DNA of 64,000 nt from Okeania sp. KiyG1. GTDB lineage: Bacteria > Cyanobacteriota > Cyanobacteriia > Cyanobacteriales > Microcoleaceae. Each line of letters begins with the position of its first letter. The stretch's first letter is position 1. Position numbers and translations under genes: made by a program. Positions 19,152-28,510 of this stretch are shown here, piece by piece. The DNA is taken from NCBI RefSeq assembly GCF_014132355.1, contig NZ_BLZO01000109.1, positions 91,820 to 155,819 on the forward strand, written 5' to 3'. The notes under the pieces were generated by a model that was given only the letters and a program-made list of their open reading frames with translations, made no database searches and was not told the origin of the DNA.

Positions 19152-19569
19152 TTATACTATTTTATTAGGAGTTCAATGATGCATTTCTCAAAAATAAGTA
19201 GGTGGTAAAATTTACAAGTATTTCCGTAAAGTGGAAGGTTTGCGTAGCATTTCGGACCGAAAGCAATATAAAGGGTATTAGGTGCATCAACATTTCGTTA
19301 TTATAGTTAGATTTATTCACGCCTACCTACTTAGATTTGAAATGTTGTTTAATGCTACTAGAAGTAGGATAAGAAAAAATTCTGATTATTTAATGCAAAA
19401 TTAGATTTAATTAGTTATTAGTTACCAATAAAGATTAAATAATACTGGAAAATAGAGAAGTTTGTGGTTGAGCAGAGCTTTGTTTCATGAAAGTTGCGAT
19501 TCGCTCCGCCCGTTCTGAAATCGCAAATTACTCCCACTAGAGGGGGAGACTAGATGTCTAATAATTCTC
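19152..19569. other. Gene-free region
   Basis: AT-rich spacer between convergent genes. It has a GGTTTGCGTAGCATTTCGGACC palindromic fragment near 19238 and a GAAAGTTGCGATTCGCTCC segment near 19488. No gene is seen. Confidence 0.5.
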
Positions 19570-20238
19570 TTATTTTTGACTATGAAATGGGCAACCACCA
19601 GCGGTTAAGTTTTTGATAAATTTACTATTATCAAAATAATGTTCTACAGACAAAATTTTTAAATCTTCAGTTAATCTAGCAATACTCATACCAATAATTT
19701 CTATTGTTTCGCCAGTAGGTTGATAGTCTTTAAAATTACCTTGAAAAGTCCCCCAATGTCTCCATTTAAAAGTAACATTTGGCGGTCCAGAAAGCACTTC
19801 TATTACTTCCCAGAGAAACCCTTTTGGAAAAGCTTTATTAAAGGTTTTAAAGGATGATTCAAAAGTTTCTTCCTCAGGGTTATAATGTTTGTTTTTACTA
19901 ATAAAAAGATTATATGTTCCGTGTTCTCCTGCTTCCTCAGCAGTATATTCTTTTCCTCCATTACTACTCATACGAAACTTATCGGCAACAACAGATAACC
20001 ACTGTTCAGGATTAGTTTTATTAGATGCTTCCATCTCAAAAGTTCTGACTAGGTTATGAGCGATCGCTTCTAAAGACCCTTCTGGATGATGATATTTACT
20101 CTCTTGTTCAAAAACTCGATCGTTGTGAGAATAATCTGGTCGTTTTCCGCCTCGCCATTCCACACCGATATCATTAGAAATTACTTTTTCTCGGTCCTGC
20201 ACCCATAGGGGTAGATTTTTAGAATTAGTATTACTCAT
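19570..20238 (-). CDS. Pathogen-related-protein-like, SnoaL-fold domain protein
   Basis: 222 residues from the ATG at 20238, chosen because AGGA lies about 11-14 bases upstream; an upstream in-frame start at 20289 would add 17 basic residues. The N-terminal WRGGKRPDYSHNDRVFEQE and HHPEGSLEAIAHNLVRTFEMEASNK are characteristic of proteins similar to the plant pathogen-related protein found in barley and many cyanobacteria. The remaining part, with FKWRHWGTFQGNFKDYQPTGE and EHYFDNSKFIKNL, fits a SnoaL/ester-cyclase-like alpha+beta barrel. No enzymatic role is established. It is a single gene on the minus strand. Confidence 0.7.
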   Translation of the reverse strand: MSNTNSKNLPLWVQDREKVISNDIGVEWRGGKRPDYSHNDRVFEQESKYHHPEGSLEAIAHNLVRTFEMEASNKTNPEQWLSVVADKFRMSSNGGKEYTAEEAGEHGTYNLFISKNKHYNPEEETFESSFKTFNKAFPKGFLWEVIEVLSGPPNVTFKWRHWGTFQGNFKDYQPTGETIEIIGMSIARLTEDLKILSVEHYFDNSKFIKNLTAGGCPFHSQK

Positions 20239-20666
20239 ATAATTTTTATTCCTAGGATGAAGTACAAAATTTTTGATTTTAGAGAACATACAACAGGATA
20301 AAAAAAGTATAATCCTTTACTTTATCTGCCATAAAAATGCTATATTTGTTCTCAACTATCTGAGTCGATTCAAACTTTGATTAATTTACTCGATGATTTT
20401 TGGCAACCATAACTTATTACATAATGATTTAATTTTTTGATGATGAGTCATTTCAGTTATCAGTTATCAGTTATCAGTTACCAGTTGTCAACGAGAATAA
20501 AAAAATTGGGGTTGGTTAATCAACATAATAATTAAGATATTTGGGCAAACCGTAATTTAAGATATGAATTATAAATACCCCTTTCACTACTTGCTCCTGA
20601 ACAACATAAGAACGAACTAATCTGTACGGACGTTGCATACAACTCTCTATTCCCTATTCCCTATTA

Positions 20667-20820
20667 CCGAATAATTAATAATTAATAATTAAATAATTTT
20701 GGTTTAAAGCCTCCCCTTTTAAGGGGAAAAAAAGTGCTAGGATATTTCCTGATATTCAATTCCGTAACGGTTAAAACCCGAGGTAATTATCAATTATCCA
20801 TTATCAATTATCCATTAATG
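20667..20820 (+). repeat. Dispersed 155-bp hairpin repeat, inverted copy of 25293-25455
   Basis: It starts ACCGAATAATTAATAATT, has the GCCTCCCCTTTTAAGGGGA hairpin and GTGCTAGGATATTTCCTGAT, then GGTAATTATCAATTATCCAT. The opposite-strand copy at 25293 is nearly identical over its whole length. TTACCGAA plus the hairpin resembles an IS200/IS605 left end. Confidence 0.8.
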
Positions 20821-20829
20821 AACTATTCC

Positions 20830-21399
20830 CTAAGCACAAAAATCATCTTGACTCAAACTATATTTAACACCTTGTTGCTGAGATTCTAAATAAACAAAAT
20901 TTCGCTCAAATTTTAATCCCACTTTTTCCATCACTCGAATAGATGCTTTATTTTCTAACAATGCACTTGCTGCTACTTGCTGTATTTTCAACTCTAAAAA
21001 ACCTTTCTGAATTAAAGCTTTTGAACCTTCAGTTGCATATCCTTTTCCCCAAACTTTTCTTTGTAACCGATAACCAAGTTCAATATCATTCTCTTGATAC
21101 AATGCTGCCCCCATATAACTATCTAAACCTGGTCGAAAATGAAACCAACCAACAAATTTATTACTTAACTTTTCAATAGCTGCCCAAAAACCATAACTCT
21201 GATATTGTTGGTAATACCTGAAAACTTTAGGCAAAAATCCATTTTTAATCTCATCGTAGCTTGTAGGTGTTCCTGAGCGATCGCCTAACTTTGTATATCG
21301 AGTTACTTCTGGATCGCTATCCAACTCAAATAATAATTCCGTGTCAGCTTCAGTAAACTGTCGTAAAACTAATCTTTCTGTCTCTAGAAAAATCTTCAT
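20830..21399 (-). CDS. GNAT N-acetyltransferase, RimJ/RimL type
   Basis: 189 residues. The start ETERLVLRQFTEADTELLFEL is typical of the Acetyltransf_3 (RimJ/RimL/SpeG-like) subgroup. The acetyl-CoA-binding segment is LGYRLQRKVWGKGYATEGSKALIQKGF (motif A: R/Q-x-x-G-x-G/A), followed by the LLENKASIRVMEKVGLKFE strand-loop. Substrates in this subgroup vary (ribosomal proteins, amino acids, antibiotics), so none is assigned. It is flanked by repeats on both sides. Confidence 0.85.
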   Translation of the reverse strand: MKIFLETERLVLRQFTEADTELLFELDSDPEVTRYTKLGDRSGTPTSYDEIKNGFLPKVFRYYQQYQSYGFWAAIEKLSNKFVGWFHFRPGLDSYMGAALYQENDIELGYRLQRKVWGKGYATEGSKALIQKGFLELKIQQVAASALLENKASIRVMEKVGLKFERNFVYLESQQQGVKYSLSQDDFCA

Positions 21400-22264
21400 T
21401 ATTTTATATATAGCAATATGATTTGAGTTGTGAGATATTGGAAACTTTTAGGGAAAAGGGAACACTGGATCTAGGAACAGAGAAGAAGAAAAAAACGTAT
21501 CATATGAATATAGCAATTATTATATTCTATAACTTTTAAGGAACACCTCAATTCTCACAACTGATTCCTGATTGCTATATTAGAACAAAATAACTCCATC
21601 AATACCGACAAAATTTCAATTGTTTCAGTAGACATCTGTTCAGCAACTAATAATTAATAATTAGTAATTAATAATTAATTATTAATAATTATATCATGTT
21701 CGGACGGGTCAGTTATATAGCAGAAGAAAGAAGGAAGAAGGAAGAAGGAAGAAGGAAAAGTATTACGTTGTCTGAGTTTTAAGCTTTTGACCTGTCCTAA
21801 CCTTTACTTCGACTGCTATAAATAAAATTTAAGGACTGACAGTACGGACGGTAGCAAAGAAATACTGAAATTATCAATACCCAATCTCCAATATTTCCTC
21901 TTTTTCTCCTTTCTTCCCCTCCTGGGAGGGGCGAGGGGTGGGTTGACTCCTGACTCCCTCCCCTCCAGGGAGGGGTTAGGGTGGGTTGGGAGGGGTTAGG
22001 GGTGGGTTGACTCCTGACTCCTCACAAAATTTATTTATAAGTATTCAACCGAACATAATATTACCTATCCTTGAAAAGAAGAAAATTGACGCTTAAGAGA
22101 AATTTGTTCTCATTTAAAGGAGAAGCTTCAAACCTTAATTATTCGGTAAAACTCAAAAATCAAATCAATTATTATCCATAGATTATCAATTACTCCCCTC
22201 CTGGGAGGGGTTAGGGTGGGTTCCCTGTTCCCTGTTCCCTGTTCCCTGTTCCCTCTTCCCTCTT
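21400..22264. other. Repeat-rich intergenic region
   Basis: No gene is seen. It contains AATTAATAATTAATT runs (21645-21695), a solo family-B MITE end TATCATGTTCGG (21701-21712), GAAGAAG heptamers (21724-21760), several CCTGGGAGGGG...GGTTAGGG palindromes (21915-22010), TATTCAACCGAACATAATATTAC (22046-22068) and a TTCCCTGTTCCC run (22220-22262). Confidence 0.7.
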
Positions 22265-22978
22265 CTAAATAAAACCGTTTTCACTCAAAAATTGTGGTGT
22301 AATATCTTGGAAACTATTAACATGAGAATTTCCTACCAAAACTGAATGGTTATTAGAGTTCTGATGTAGAAACTTAGCCACATATTTACCAAGAATATCT
22401 ACCTCAATATTCACTAAACTACTTGCTTTTAAATGACACAAATTTGTTTCATTAAAACTGTGGGGAATAACTGCTACCTCAAACCAATTGCCATCCACAT
22501 CACAATCTGCCACAGTTAAACTAATGCCATTAACTGCTACACTCCCTTTAGACACAATATAGGGAGCTATCTGACGTTGCCACCTGTCGTCCCTTATTTG
22601 TGAAGCAGTAAATCTCATTTCCCAGGCATTAATAGTTTCCACAGAGCTTTCCAAGCGTCCAACCCCGTCAATATGACCAGTAACAAAATGGCCTCCTAAC
22701 TTACTACCTGCTCGTAATGAAGTCTCAAGATTCACATACCTATCCGATATTTGGCCTAATGTACTACGTTTTAAGGTCTCAGGTGATACGATCGCCACAA
22801 ATCCTTGAGCTAAAATGTCTATTACTGTTAGACAAACACCATCTACAGCGACACTATCACCAATGGCCAAATCTTCCAAGATGATTTTACTGCTACTAGA
22901 TGATGCCAGAGAAACTAAAATTTGGCTTTCTTCTAAAAGCTTAATTTTTCCTAAAGCTTGAATCAATCCTGTAAACAC
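22265..22978 (-). CDS. ribE: Riboflavin synthase, alpha chain
   Basis: 237 residues. It converts two 6,7-dimethyl-8-ribityllumazines to riboflavin plus the pyrimidine substrate. The lumazine-binding barrel is repeated. The first has MFTGLIQALGKI and SVAVDGVCLTV...SPETLKRSTLG...NLETSLRAGSKLGGHFVTGHIDGVG. The second has GSVAVNGISLTVADCD...IPHSFNETNL and VNIEVDILGKYVAKFL. The start is GTG at 22978, with AGAGGAA 5-6 bases upstream. It has about 25 extra C-terminal residues of no clear similarity. A single gene, not in a rib operon, as usual in cyanobacteria. Confidence 0.95.
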   Translation of the reverse strand: MFTGLIQALGKIKLLEESQILVSLASSSSSKIILEDLAIGDSVAVDGVCLTVIDILAQGFVAIVSPETLKRSTLGQISDRYVNLETSLRAGSKLGGHFVTGHIDGVGRLESSVETINAWEMRFTASQIRDDRWQRQIAPYIVSKGSVAVNGISLTVADCDVDGNWFEVAVIPHSFNETNLCHLKASSLVNIEVDILGKYVAKFLHQNSNNHSVLVGNSHVNSFQDITPQFLSENGFI

Positions 22979-23274
22979 TGTTTTTCCTCTGATTAATTAA
23001 TTAAATATTAGTTAAATTTTATGAACACAAACTCTATTCATATTCTATGAGCAGCAATGCTAGTCTTGAAATTACACGGTTTGTATATCATGGTGAGCCA
23101 TTAGTCAAGGTAGACACCATACTCTCAAAGATCGAAGATAATAAATGAATGTAAAAATGACTCATATAGGTAAATATCAAGTAATACTAAAAATTACTCG
23201 ATCCCGATCTATATCTATACTCACTTACATTCTATACAGCTTGACAAAAATTACTATAAAATGAGGCCGAGCCA

Positions 23275-23781
23275 ATGATTGAAATGAAAGTAGCAGGAAT
23301 AGCTTTGGATGCATCAACACGCAATCCAATTGTGTTATTAAGAGATGGTACGGAGAGACGTGCTCTACCTATCTATATAGGTCAAGACCAGGCCAAAGCA
23401 ATTATTAGCGCTCTGGAAAACCATCAGCCACCACGTCCATTGACTCACGACCTCACAGTCAGTATTTTAGAATCACTAAGTGGGGTCTTGGAAAAGGTGG
23501 TAATTCATTCATTGCAAGATAACACCTTCTATGCGGCGCTGATTATGAAGCAAGGAGAAACTAAAAAAGAAATTGATGCTAGGCCCAGTGATGCGATCGC
23601 TATTGCTCTCCGTACAAATAGTCCCATCTGGGTAATGGAAGAAGTTGTAGCAGATGCCTCAATTCCAGTAGACCGAGATGCAGATGAGGCAGAAAGGCAA
23701 GCTTTTAGGGACTTTATATCAAAACTTCGCCCTGAAGATTTAATCAAACGTGGTGGTTCTAGCACTGGTGGATTATCATAA
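23275..23781 (+). CDS. Bifunctional nuclease (BFN/DUF151) family protein
   Basis: 168 residues from ATG 23275, with GAGG 8 bases upstream. The DUF151 core is clear: VAGIALDASTRNPIVLLRDG, LPIYIGQDQAKAIISALE, RPLTHDLTVSILESL and IDARPSDAIAIALRTNSPIWV. The IGxxEAxAI and RPSDA-AL motifs mark the family. Plant BFN1-type members have RNase and DNase activity; the bacterial role is uncertain. It is divergent from ribE with 296 bp between them. Confidence 0.9.
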   Translation: MIEMKVAGIALDASTRNPIVLLRDGTERRALPIYIGQDQAKAIISALENHQPPRPLTHDLTVSILESLSGVLEKVVIHSLQDNTFYAALIMKQGETKKEIDARPSDAIAIALRTNSPIWVMEEVVADASIPVDRDADEAERQAFRDFISKLRPEDLIKRGGSSTGGLS

Positions 23782-23867
23782 TACTATTTTAATAGAATTG
23801 AAAATGCAAAAGTAAAAGAAGATTTATTTAGCTGAAAACTTTCTGAAAGTTTATTTGAACCGAAAAA

Positions 23868-23990
23868 TTTGGGTCTGAAGTCTGCTCTTTTAAGAGGATA
23901 AAAAAGGAAGATTTCATATTTTCCATCCCAATGCTTTCCTAGGTCATGCTGCGCAAACAGCTAGAGGTGCTGATAACTGAAATAACCTTG
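23868..23990. repeat. Hairpin repeat of the GCCTCCCCTTTTAAGGGG family (diverged copy)
   Basis: GGGTCTGAAGTCTGCTCTTTT pairs with AAGAGGAT, then the TTTCATATTTTCCATCCCAAT and AGCTAGAGGTGCTGATAACTG modules follow, also seen at 11577-11687. Non-coding. Confidence 0.6.
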
Positions 23991-24153
23991 GCCAACTAAT
24001 AAATATTAGTTAGGACTCAGGTATTGCCTATGGCAGATTCTATTATATTGTTTGATTCACTTAAACTTATAGGCATTATAGGCGAACTGCTATATTAAAA
24101 TACCTAGGGAGAAGCGACCACTAAATAGCAAAACTAAAAACTAAAGTATATAG

Positions 24154-25269
24154 GTGCACTACCGCAGGTTTGGCAAAACGAACTTAAACCTCTCAGTTTT
24201 TTCTTTGGGAACTATGCGATACTTGGTATCTCAGGAAAATGCTGTAGAAACGATCAAGCAAGCTGTGAATATGGGAATTAACCATATAGAAACAGCTAGA
24301 GGTTATGGTAAAAGTGAAAAATATTTGGGTGCGGCGTTGGTCTGTGAGCTGCAGCGTACCCAACTTTATATCACTACAAAAATTACACCCACAAAAGATG
24401 TCGGTTTGATAGAGCGCTATATAAATGAATCTCTAGAAAACCTAAATACAGACTATTTAGACTTTTTGGCTATTCACGGCATTAACACTTGGGAACATTT
24501 AGAAATTACCCTTCATGGAATTAAAGCAATACATAAAATGCTTGATGATGGGCGAGTTAGACACATTGGTTTTTCTACTCATGGCCCTTTAGATGTAATC
24601 TTAGCAACTATTAATACTGACTTTTTCCAATTTATTAACTTACATTACTACTACTTTTTCCAACGTAATGCTCCTGCAATAGAGTTAGCTAAACAAAAAG
24701 ATATGGGCATTTTTATTATTTCTCCAGCAGATAAAGGTGGGCAATTATATACACCATCTCCTACCCTTGAGAAATTATGTCAACCTTTTTCTCCATTAGA
24801 ATTAAATTATCGATTTTTGTTAAGTGACCCAAGAATAACAACCCTCAGTGTGGGTGCTGCTAGGCCACAAGAATTAGAATGGCCTTTGAGTCTTAGCGAT
24901 CGCACACAACCTCTCACTCCTCAAGAAATTGAAATATTTCAGCGTTTGGAAACTCAGGCTTTAACAAGGTTAGGCACAGAAAAATGTAGTCAATGTTATG
25001 CTTGTTTGCCATGCCCAGAAAATATTCACATTCCAGAAGTTTTGAGATTAAGAAATTTGACTGTAGCTTATGATATGACGGAATTCGGTAAGTATCGATA
25101 TGGGATGTTTGAAAATGCAGGTCATTGGTTTCCAGGTAATAAAGGAAGTCGATGTACTGAATGTGGCGAATGTTTACCCAGGTGTCCAGAAAATTTAGAT
25201 ATACCGAGTTTGTTGAAAGATACCCATCAAAAACTTAAAGGTTCCTCTGGTCGTCGCTTATGGGAATAA
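24154..25269 (+). CDS. Aldo/keto reductase with C-terminal 4Fe-4S cluster domain
   Basis: 371 residues from a GTG start (24154). Residues 1-270 are an aldo/keto reductase TIM barrel: FGKTNLNLSVFSLGTMRY, the catalytic region INHIETARGYGKSEKYLG (Tyr present; Glu where Asp is usual), the TTKITP Lys and the LAIHGIN His. The C-terminal 100 residues carry cysteine clusters CSQCYACLPCPENIHIP and CTECGECLPRCPENLDIP, a ferredoxin-like tail that can hold one 4Fe-4S or two clusters. This predicted-oxidoreductase class is widespread in cyanobacteria; substrate unknown. Electrons could pass between NADPH and the cluster, which is inference. Confidence 0.9.
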   Translation: MHYRRFGKTNLNLSVFSLGTMRYLVSQENAVETIKQAVNMGINHIETARGYGKSEKYLGAALVCELQRTQLYITTKITPTKDVGLIERYINESLENLNTDYLDFLAIHGINTWEHLEITLHGIKAIHKMLDDGRVRHIGFSTHGPLDVILATINTDFFQFINLHYYYFFQRNAPAIELAKQKDMGIFIISPADKGGQLYTPSPTLEKLCQPFSPLELNYRFLLSDPRITTLSVGAARPQELEWPLSLSDRTQPLTPQEIEIFQRLETQALTRLGTEKCSQCYACLPCPENIHIPEVLRLRNLTVAYDMTEFGKYRYGMFENAGHWFPGNKGSRCTECGECLPRCPENLDIPSLLKDTHQKLKGSSGRRLWE

Positions 25270-25292
25270 TCTAATTATGGCAGAAGGAAGAA

Positions 25293-25455
25293 TTCATTAA
25301 TTGATAATTGATAATGGATAATTGATAATTACCTCAGGTTTTAACCGTTATGGAATTGAATATAAGGAAATATCCTAGCACTTTTTTTCCCCTTAAAAGG
25401 GGAGACTTTAAACCAGAATTATTTAATTATTAATTATTAATTATTAATCATTAAT
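25293..25455 (-). repeat. Dispersed hairpin repeat, inverted copy of 20667-20820
   Basis: On the minus strand it carries the same order of modules as the copy at 20667, including CCCCTTTTAAGGGGAAAAA and GTGCTAGGATATTTCC, with about one mismatch per 20-25 bases. The pair could promote inversion of the 4.6 kb between them, which holds GNAT, ribE, BFN and AKR. Confidence 0.8.
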
Positions 25456-25480
25456 TATTCGGTAAGACTGAAATGACTAC

Positions 25481-25572
25481 TCCCCCACTCCCCACTCCCT
25501 ACTCCCCTACTCCCCACTCCCTCACTCCCTACTCCCCTACTCCCCACTCCCCCAATCCCCCACTCCCCCACT
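25481..25572. repeat. Pyrimidine-rich minisatellite (CCCTACTC/CCCCACTC)
   Basis: About eleven imperfect copies of an 8-base CTCCCTAC/CTCCCCA unit. The same satellite, in either orientation, is at 50230-50325, 56885-56955 and 61823-61880. It is strongly strand-asymmetric, so polymerase slippage is its likely origin. Confidence 0.8.
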
Positions 25573-25722
25573 CCCCACAGTCCATCCTAGATAAAAACGC
25601 TATATTGTGCAAAATCTAACAGAAAAAACTATCAAACATTCTGCACAATTGAATGTATAAGCTCGAATAAAATCTGTTTTTCTAGACATCTATTAACTCA
25701 GAGTTTCAAATCAATAACTAAG

Positions 25723-26274
25723 ATGAACAAGCAGACTTCTACAGAGAAAAAGTTTTACTACTTTGCCTATGGATCTTGTATGTGTCCTGTAGACTTAAAA
25801 CGAACCTTGGGAGAAAATACCCATCCTTACGTCATCGGTCCGGCTACACTTAAAGGATATAGAATTGGATTTTATCGTTATTCAGAAAAGCGTAATTGTG
25901 GAGCATTAGATGTAGTAAAAGACCCGAATTCTAATGTAGAAGGAGTGCTTTATCATTTACCTTTAAGGTTACGCCCTCGCCTAGATGAAAGAGAAACTGT
26001 AAAATTCGATTTTATTAAACAAATTCACTGCGGTGGTTATCGACCAGAAATAATTAAGGTGTATAGTCAGGGGAAATTATATAGCGAGGTTTGTACCTAT
26101 ACTGTTATAGATAAATTACCCCAGGAATTAGCTCCTAACGATTGGTATCTTAATGTTGTACTTAGAGGAGCTATAACTTGTGGACTTTCTGAAGAATATT
26201 GTTGGAAATTGTTTGAACACATGCATAATTTACAGCATCAGAAAAGACAGCAATATTTCTTGTCAGCAGCTTAG
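25723..26274 (+). CDS. Gamma-glutamylcyclotransferase-like (GGCT/AIG2-fold) protein
   Basis: 183 residues. The opening FYYFAYGSCMCPVDLKRTLG is the GGCT-fold nucleotide-like loop (YGS-xM). ATLKGYRIGFYRYSEKRNCGALDVV and NVEGVLYHLPLRLRPRLDERE supply the following strands, with the conserved Glu of the DERE region as the likely general acid/base. Such enzymes release 5-oxoproline from gamma-glutamyl compounds; the true substrate here is unknown. It has many cysteines (six). Weak or no Shine-Dalgarno (ATAACTAAG) before ATG 25723. Confidence 0.75.
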   Translation: MNKQTSTEKKFYYFAYGSCMCPVDLKRTLGENTHPYVIGPATLKGYRIGFYRYSEKRNCGALDVVKDPNSNVEGVLYHLPLRLRPRLDERETVKFDFIKQIHCGGYRPEIIKVYSQGKLYSEVCTYTVIDKLPQELAPNDWYLNVVLRGAITCGLSEEYCWKLFEHMHNLQHQKRQQYFLSAA

Positions 26275-27027
26275 ATATCAAAATTCAAAATTCAAAAGTC
26301 AAAAGTCAGTAGGGGCGAATGGCCATTCGCCCCTACAAAAGCGAGTGCTAATTGGCGAGGTTTCTATTTCCTGCGGAAAGGCTACGTCAACAGAATGTAA
26401 GACGCACTAAAGACAGTCAAAAGTAATCTCTGACTTACTTTCACCATTTAGTATTGCCCTAACCTAATTGTGTAGTGCCACATATCTCTGGGTTAAAAAA
26501 GGCTAAAGATGAAAATTTATCAAGAAATTTAGGGGGTTTTTAACGACCCTCTAAATTCTGGCGCTTCACGTTTTGATTGAGATTTAAATTGAGATTCTTT
26601 TTTTCTTCTCTGATATCAATCTAATTAGGGTTTACTGAATTAAAGTCTTTTGGTAGGGGTAGGAGTCAGGAGTCAGGAGAAATGGAAATTATAGAGGAGG
26701 TAGTCGGAAAAATTGTCTCTTGATTTTTCTGCTATAATCGTCCCAAAATACTAGCTTTTTGAGTTTTTTCCACTGAAAAGCTGGCACTTTTTGAAACAAA
26801 AAAATGCTACAACCTCTACCTGTCAATGGTTTGATATTTAATTAGCAAGCCCTAATTACTCTATAGCAAATAATGGGTTCGTTAGTACATAGAATGAGAA
26901 TAAACCGTAAGACAGGAAAATATTTCCCACCGTTCCCTGTTCCCTGTTCTCTGCTATAACAATTATTCCTCCTTCCTACTCCTGATAACTGATAACTGAT
27001 AACTGATAACTGAAATTACTCCTTCTT
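26275..27027. other. Repeat-bearing intergenic region with an inverted-repeat element
   Basis: It holds AAAATTCAAAAGTC runs, a perfect GTAGGGGCGAATGGCCATTCGCCCCTAC palindrome (26308-26335) and an element bounded by TAATTAGGGTTTACTGAA (26624) and TTAGCAAGCCCTAATTA (26841), relatives of which occur at 50347-50690 and 56755-57028. GATAACT decamers are at 26982-27015. No gene is seen. Confidence 0.6.
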
Positions 27028-27873
27028 CTATTGATGAAATAACATAGTTATTAAAGGGAAAAAATTTAACAATACCCAACTCCAAAACCAGTAATTATTT
27101 TGTTGTATAGAAAAATCTGGTTCCGCTAACAACGCATCAATTCTTTCCGTCAAACGGTTAGGGGGAGTGGTACAACTAAATGCCGCAGCAAAATTAGCTG
27201 TCTGAGTTAAACGATCGCTCACCATTAACAACAAAGTCTCCGCCAATAATAATCCATCAACTTGTTTTCTTGCCCACCGATCGGCACGAACTTCTCGAAG
27301 AGTCAAAAGTTCATGCCACAACATTTCAGTCTTTGGTAAAAAAGGCGCAATTTTTCCTAACCAACCTAACCAAAAAAAACAAAAATTATCTCGATAATAA
27401 TAATGTGCTTGTTCGTGATTTAAAACTGCATAAAGTTGATCGGAATTTAATCTTTCTACAAGTCCTTTACTAACTACTAACTGAGAATTCCAAAAGCCTA
27501 TTTGGGCACTAAATAAAATAGGATTATCCAGTAAACGCACTGATTTACCCTCAATAATTATCTGAGGATAATTATTCACCTTTTGTACAGACCGCCAACC
27601 TTGATAACCTAAAATCAAACCTAAAATAGCTGTCCATCCACAAAAGCTCCAGGCCAATAAATAACTAAACCATCCAGTAGATAGTCCAAGCATTTCTCCT
27701 TGATGACCCATACAAATAACTGCAATGGCCGTTGTAATCAATATTATGGGAGGAGAAATAAATAACAGCAGCGATCGCTCCCAACGTTGGCCCCAATTAG
27801 ATGGAGCAAAAAAGTCAGCTTTTCTGAGACCATAAGATAGGCCAATAGCTGCCAAAATAATAATGAGGTGCAT
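27028..27873 (-). CDS. petP: M56-family (BlaR1-like) membrane metalloprotease, PetP-like
   Basis: 281 residues with membrane spans at the N-terminus (about 1-15, 34-56, 68-90) and the C-terminus (about 260-278). The zinc protease motif is NHEQAHYYYRD (HEXXH), with the third ligand likely Glu in the TLREVRADRWA segment. It lacks the sensor domain of BlaR1, as expected of the short cyanobacterial PetP type. In Synechocystis PetP is needed, with copper, for loss of PetR. Its ATG shares one base with the TAA of the petR-like gene upstream, so the two are co-transcribed and coupled. The assignment rests on this pairing plus petE and petJ next door. Confidence 0.85.
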   Translation of the reverse strand: MHLIIILAAIGLSYGLRKADFFAPSNWGQRWERSLLLFISPPIILITTAIAVICMGHQGEMLGLSTGWFSYLLAWSFCGWTAILGLILGYQGWRSVQKVNNYPQIIIEGKSVRLLDNPILFSAQIGFWNSQLVVSKGLVERLNSDQLYAVLNHEQAHYYYRDNFCFFWLGWLGKIAPFLPKTEMLWHELLTLREVRADRWARKQVDGLLLAETLLLMVSDRLTQTANFAAAFSCTTPPNRLTERIDALLAEPDFSIQQNNYWFWSWVLLNFFPLITMLFHQ

Positions 27874-28295
27874 TATGGTTTCTCCTCCCTAACTTTGCGT
27901 ATAGCTTTTAGCTTTTCGGCGATCGCTTCTATTTGTTTGATACTAGCAGAATCTAGACTATCCGCAAAAGAGGCCACCAAATCTGGGTTTCCCACTTCCA
28001 GAAATTTATTTAATTGTTGATGCGCTTTTAACATTTGAGCTTCTCGACGAGAAATTAAAGGTCGCCACACAAAAGCACGCTCACTTTCATCACAAACTAA
28101 CCAACCCTTTTGAGTCAGGCGACGTAGCACTGTAGTTACTGAAGTATAAGCTAGTTCTCGGTCAGGGTCAGCCAGAATATTTTCATGTACCTGTTTAACT
28201 GTGGCACAACCTAATTTCCAAACAATATTCAAAATCTCTGTTTCCAGAGGGCCTAAAGACATTTGTTGTGGACGGTGATCTGGTAAAGAACTCAT
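27873..28295 (-). CDS. petR: BlaI/CopY-family winged-helix regulator, PetR-like
   Basis: 140 residues. LGPLETEILNIVWKLGCATVKQVHENIL and YTSVTTVLRRLTQKGWL form the penicillinase-repressor winged helix; the C-terminal 60 residues form the dimer and protease-sensitive part. In Synechocystis PetR represses petE and activates petJ when copper is low, and is removed through PetP when copper is present. Here it is divergent from petE with 215 bp between the starts. A GACA-N3-TGTC motif in this gap recurs before petJ. A weaker match (TTGACAACACAGTAGG, 28317-28332) just upstream of petR could serve autoregulation. Confidence 0.9.
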   Translation of the reverse strand: MSSLPDHRPQQMSLGPLETEILNIVWKLGCATVKQVHENILADPDRELAYTSVTTVLRRLTQKGWLVCDESERAFVWRPLISRREAQMLKAHQQLNKFLEVGNPDLVASFADSLDSASIKQIEAIAEKLKAIRKVREEKP

Positions 28296-28367
28296 TATTT
28301 TTTATTTCTTAGATTTTGACAACACAGTAGGTAAAATTTATCCTTTTTTCTGGTAAATTATTTAAGT

Positions 28368-28387
28368 ATGACAATCTGTCGTTTTAC
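28368..28387. promoter_or_regulatory. Candidate PetR operator upstream of petE
   Basis: ATGACAATCTGTCGTTTTAC holds the inverted repeat GACA-ATC-TGTC (28370-28380) and an adjacent GTTTTAC. The petJ upstream region has the same layout. BlaI/CopY operators are short dyads of similar form (TACA-NN-TGTA), which supports the call; binding is untested. Confidence 0.65.
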
Positions 28388-28462
28388 GATTAAAAATCTC
28401 CAGAAATTAGATTTTCACCCTGAGATAATCAGGGTTTCAGGTTTTTTCGGAGATATCTATTG

Positions 28463-28468
28463 TATAAT
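28463..28468 (+). promoter_or_regulatory. Candidate -10 box of petE
   Basis: TATAAT, 43 bases before the petE ATG, in the context TATTGTATAATGACCC. No good -35 hexamer lies at the right distance, suggesting an activator-dependent or extended -10 promoter (TGTATAAT gives TGN-like extension). Confidence 0.5.
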
Positions 28469-28510
28469 GACCCGTGAATACATAATCATCTTAAAAAAAC
28501 AGGAGTAAAA

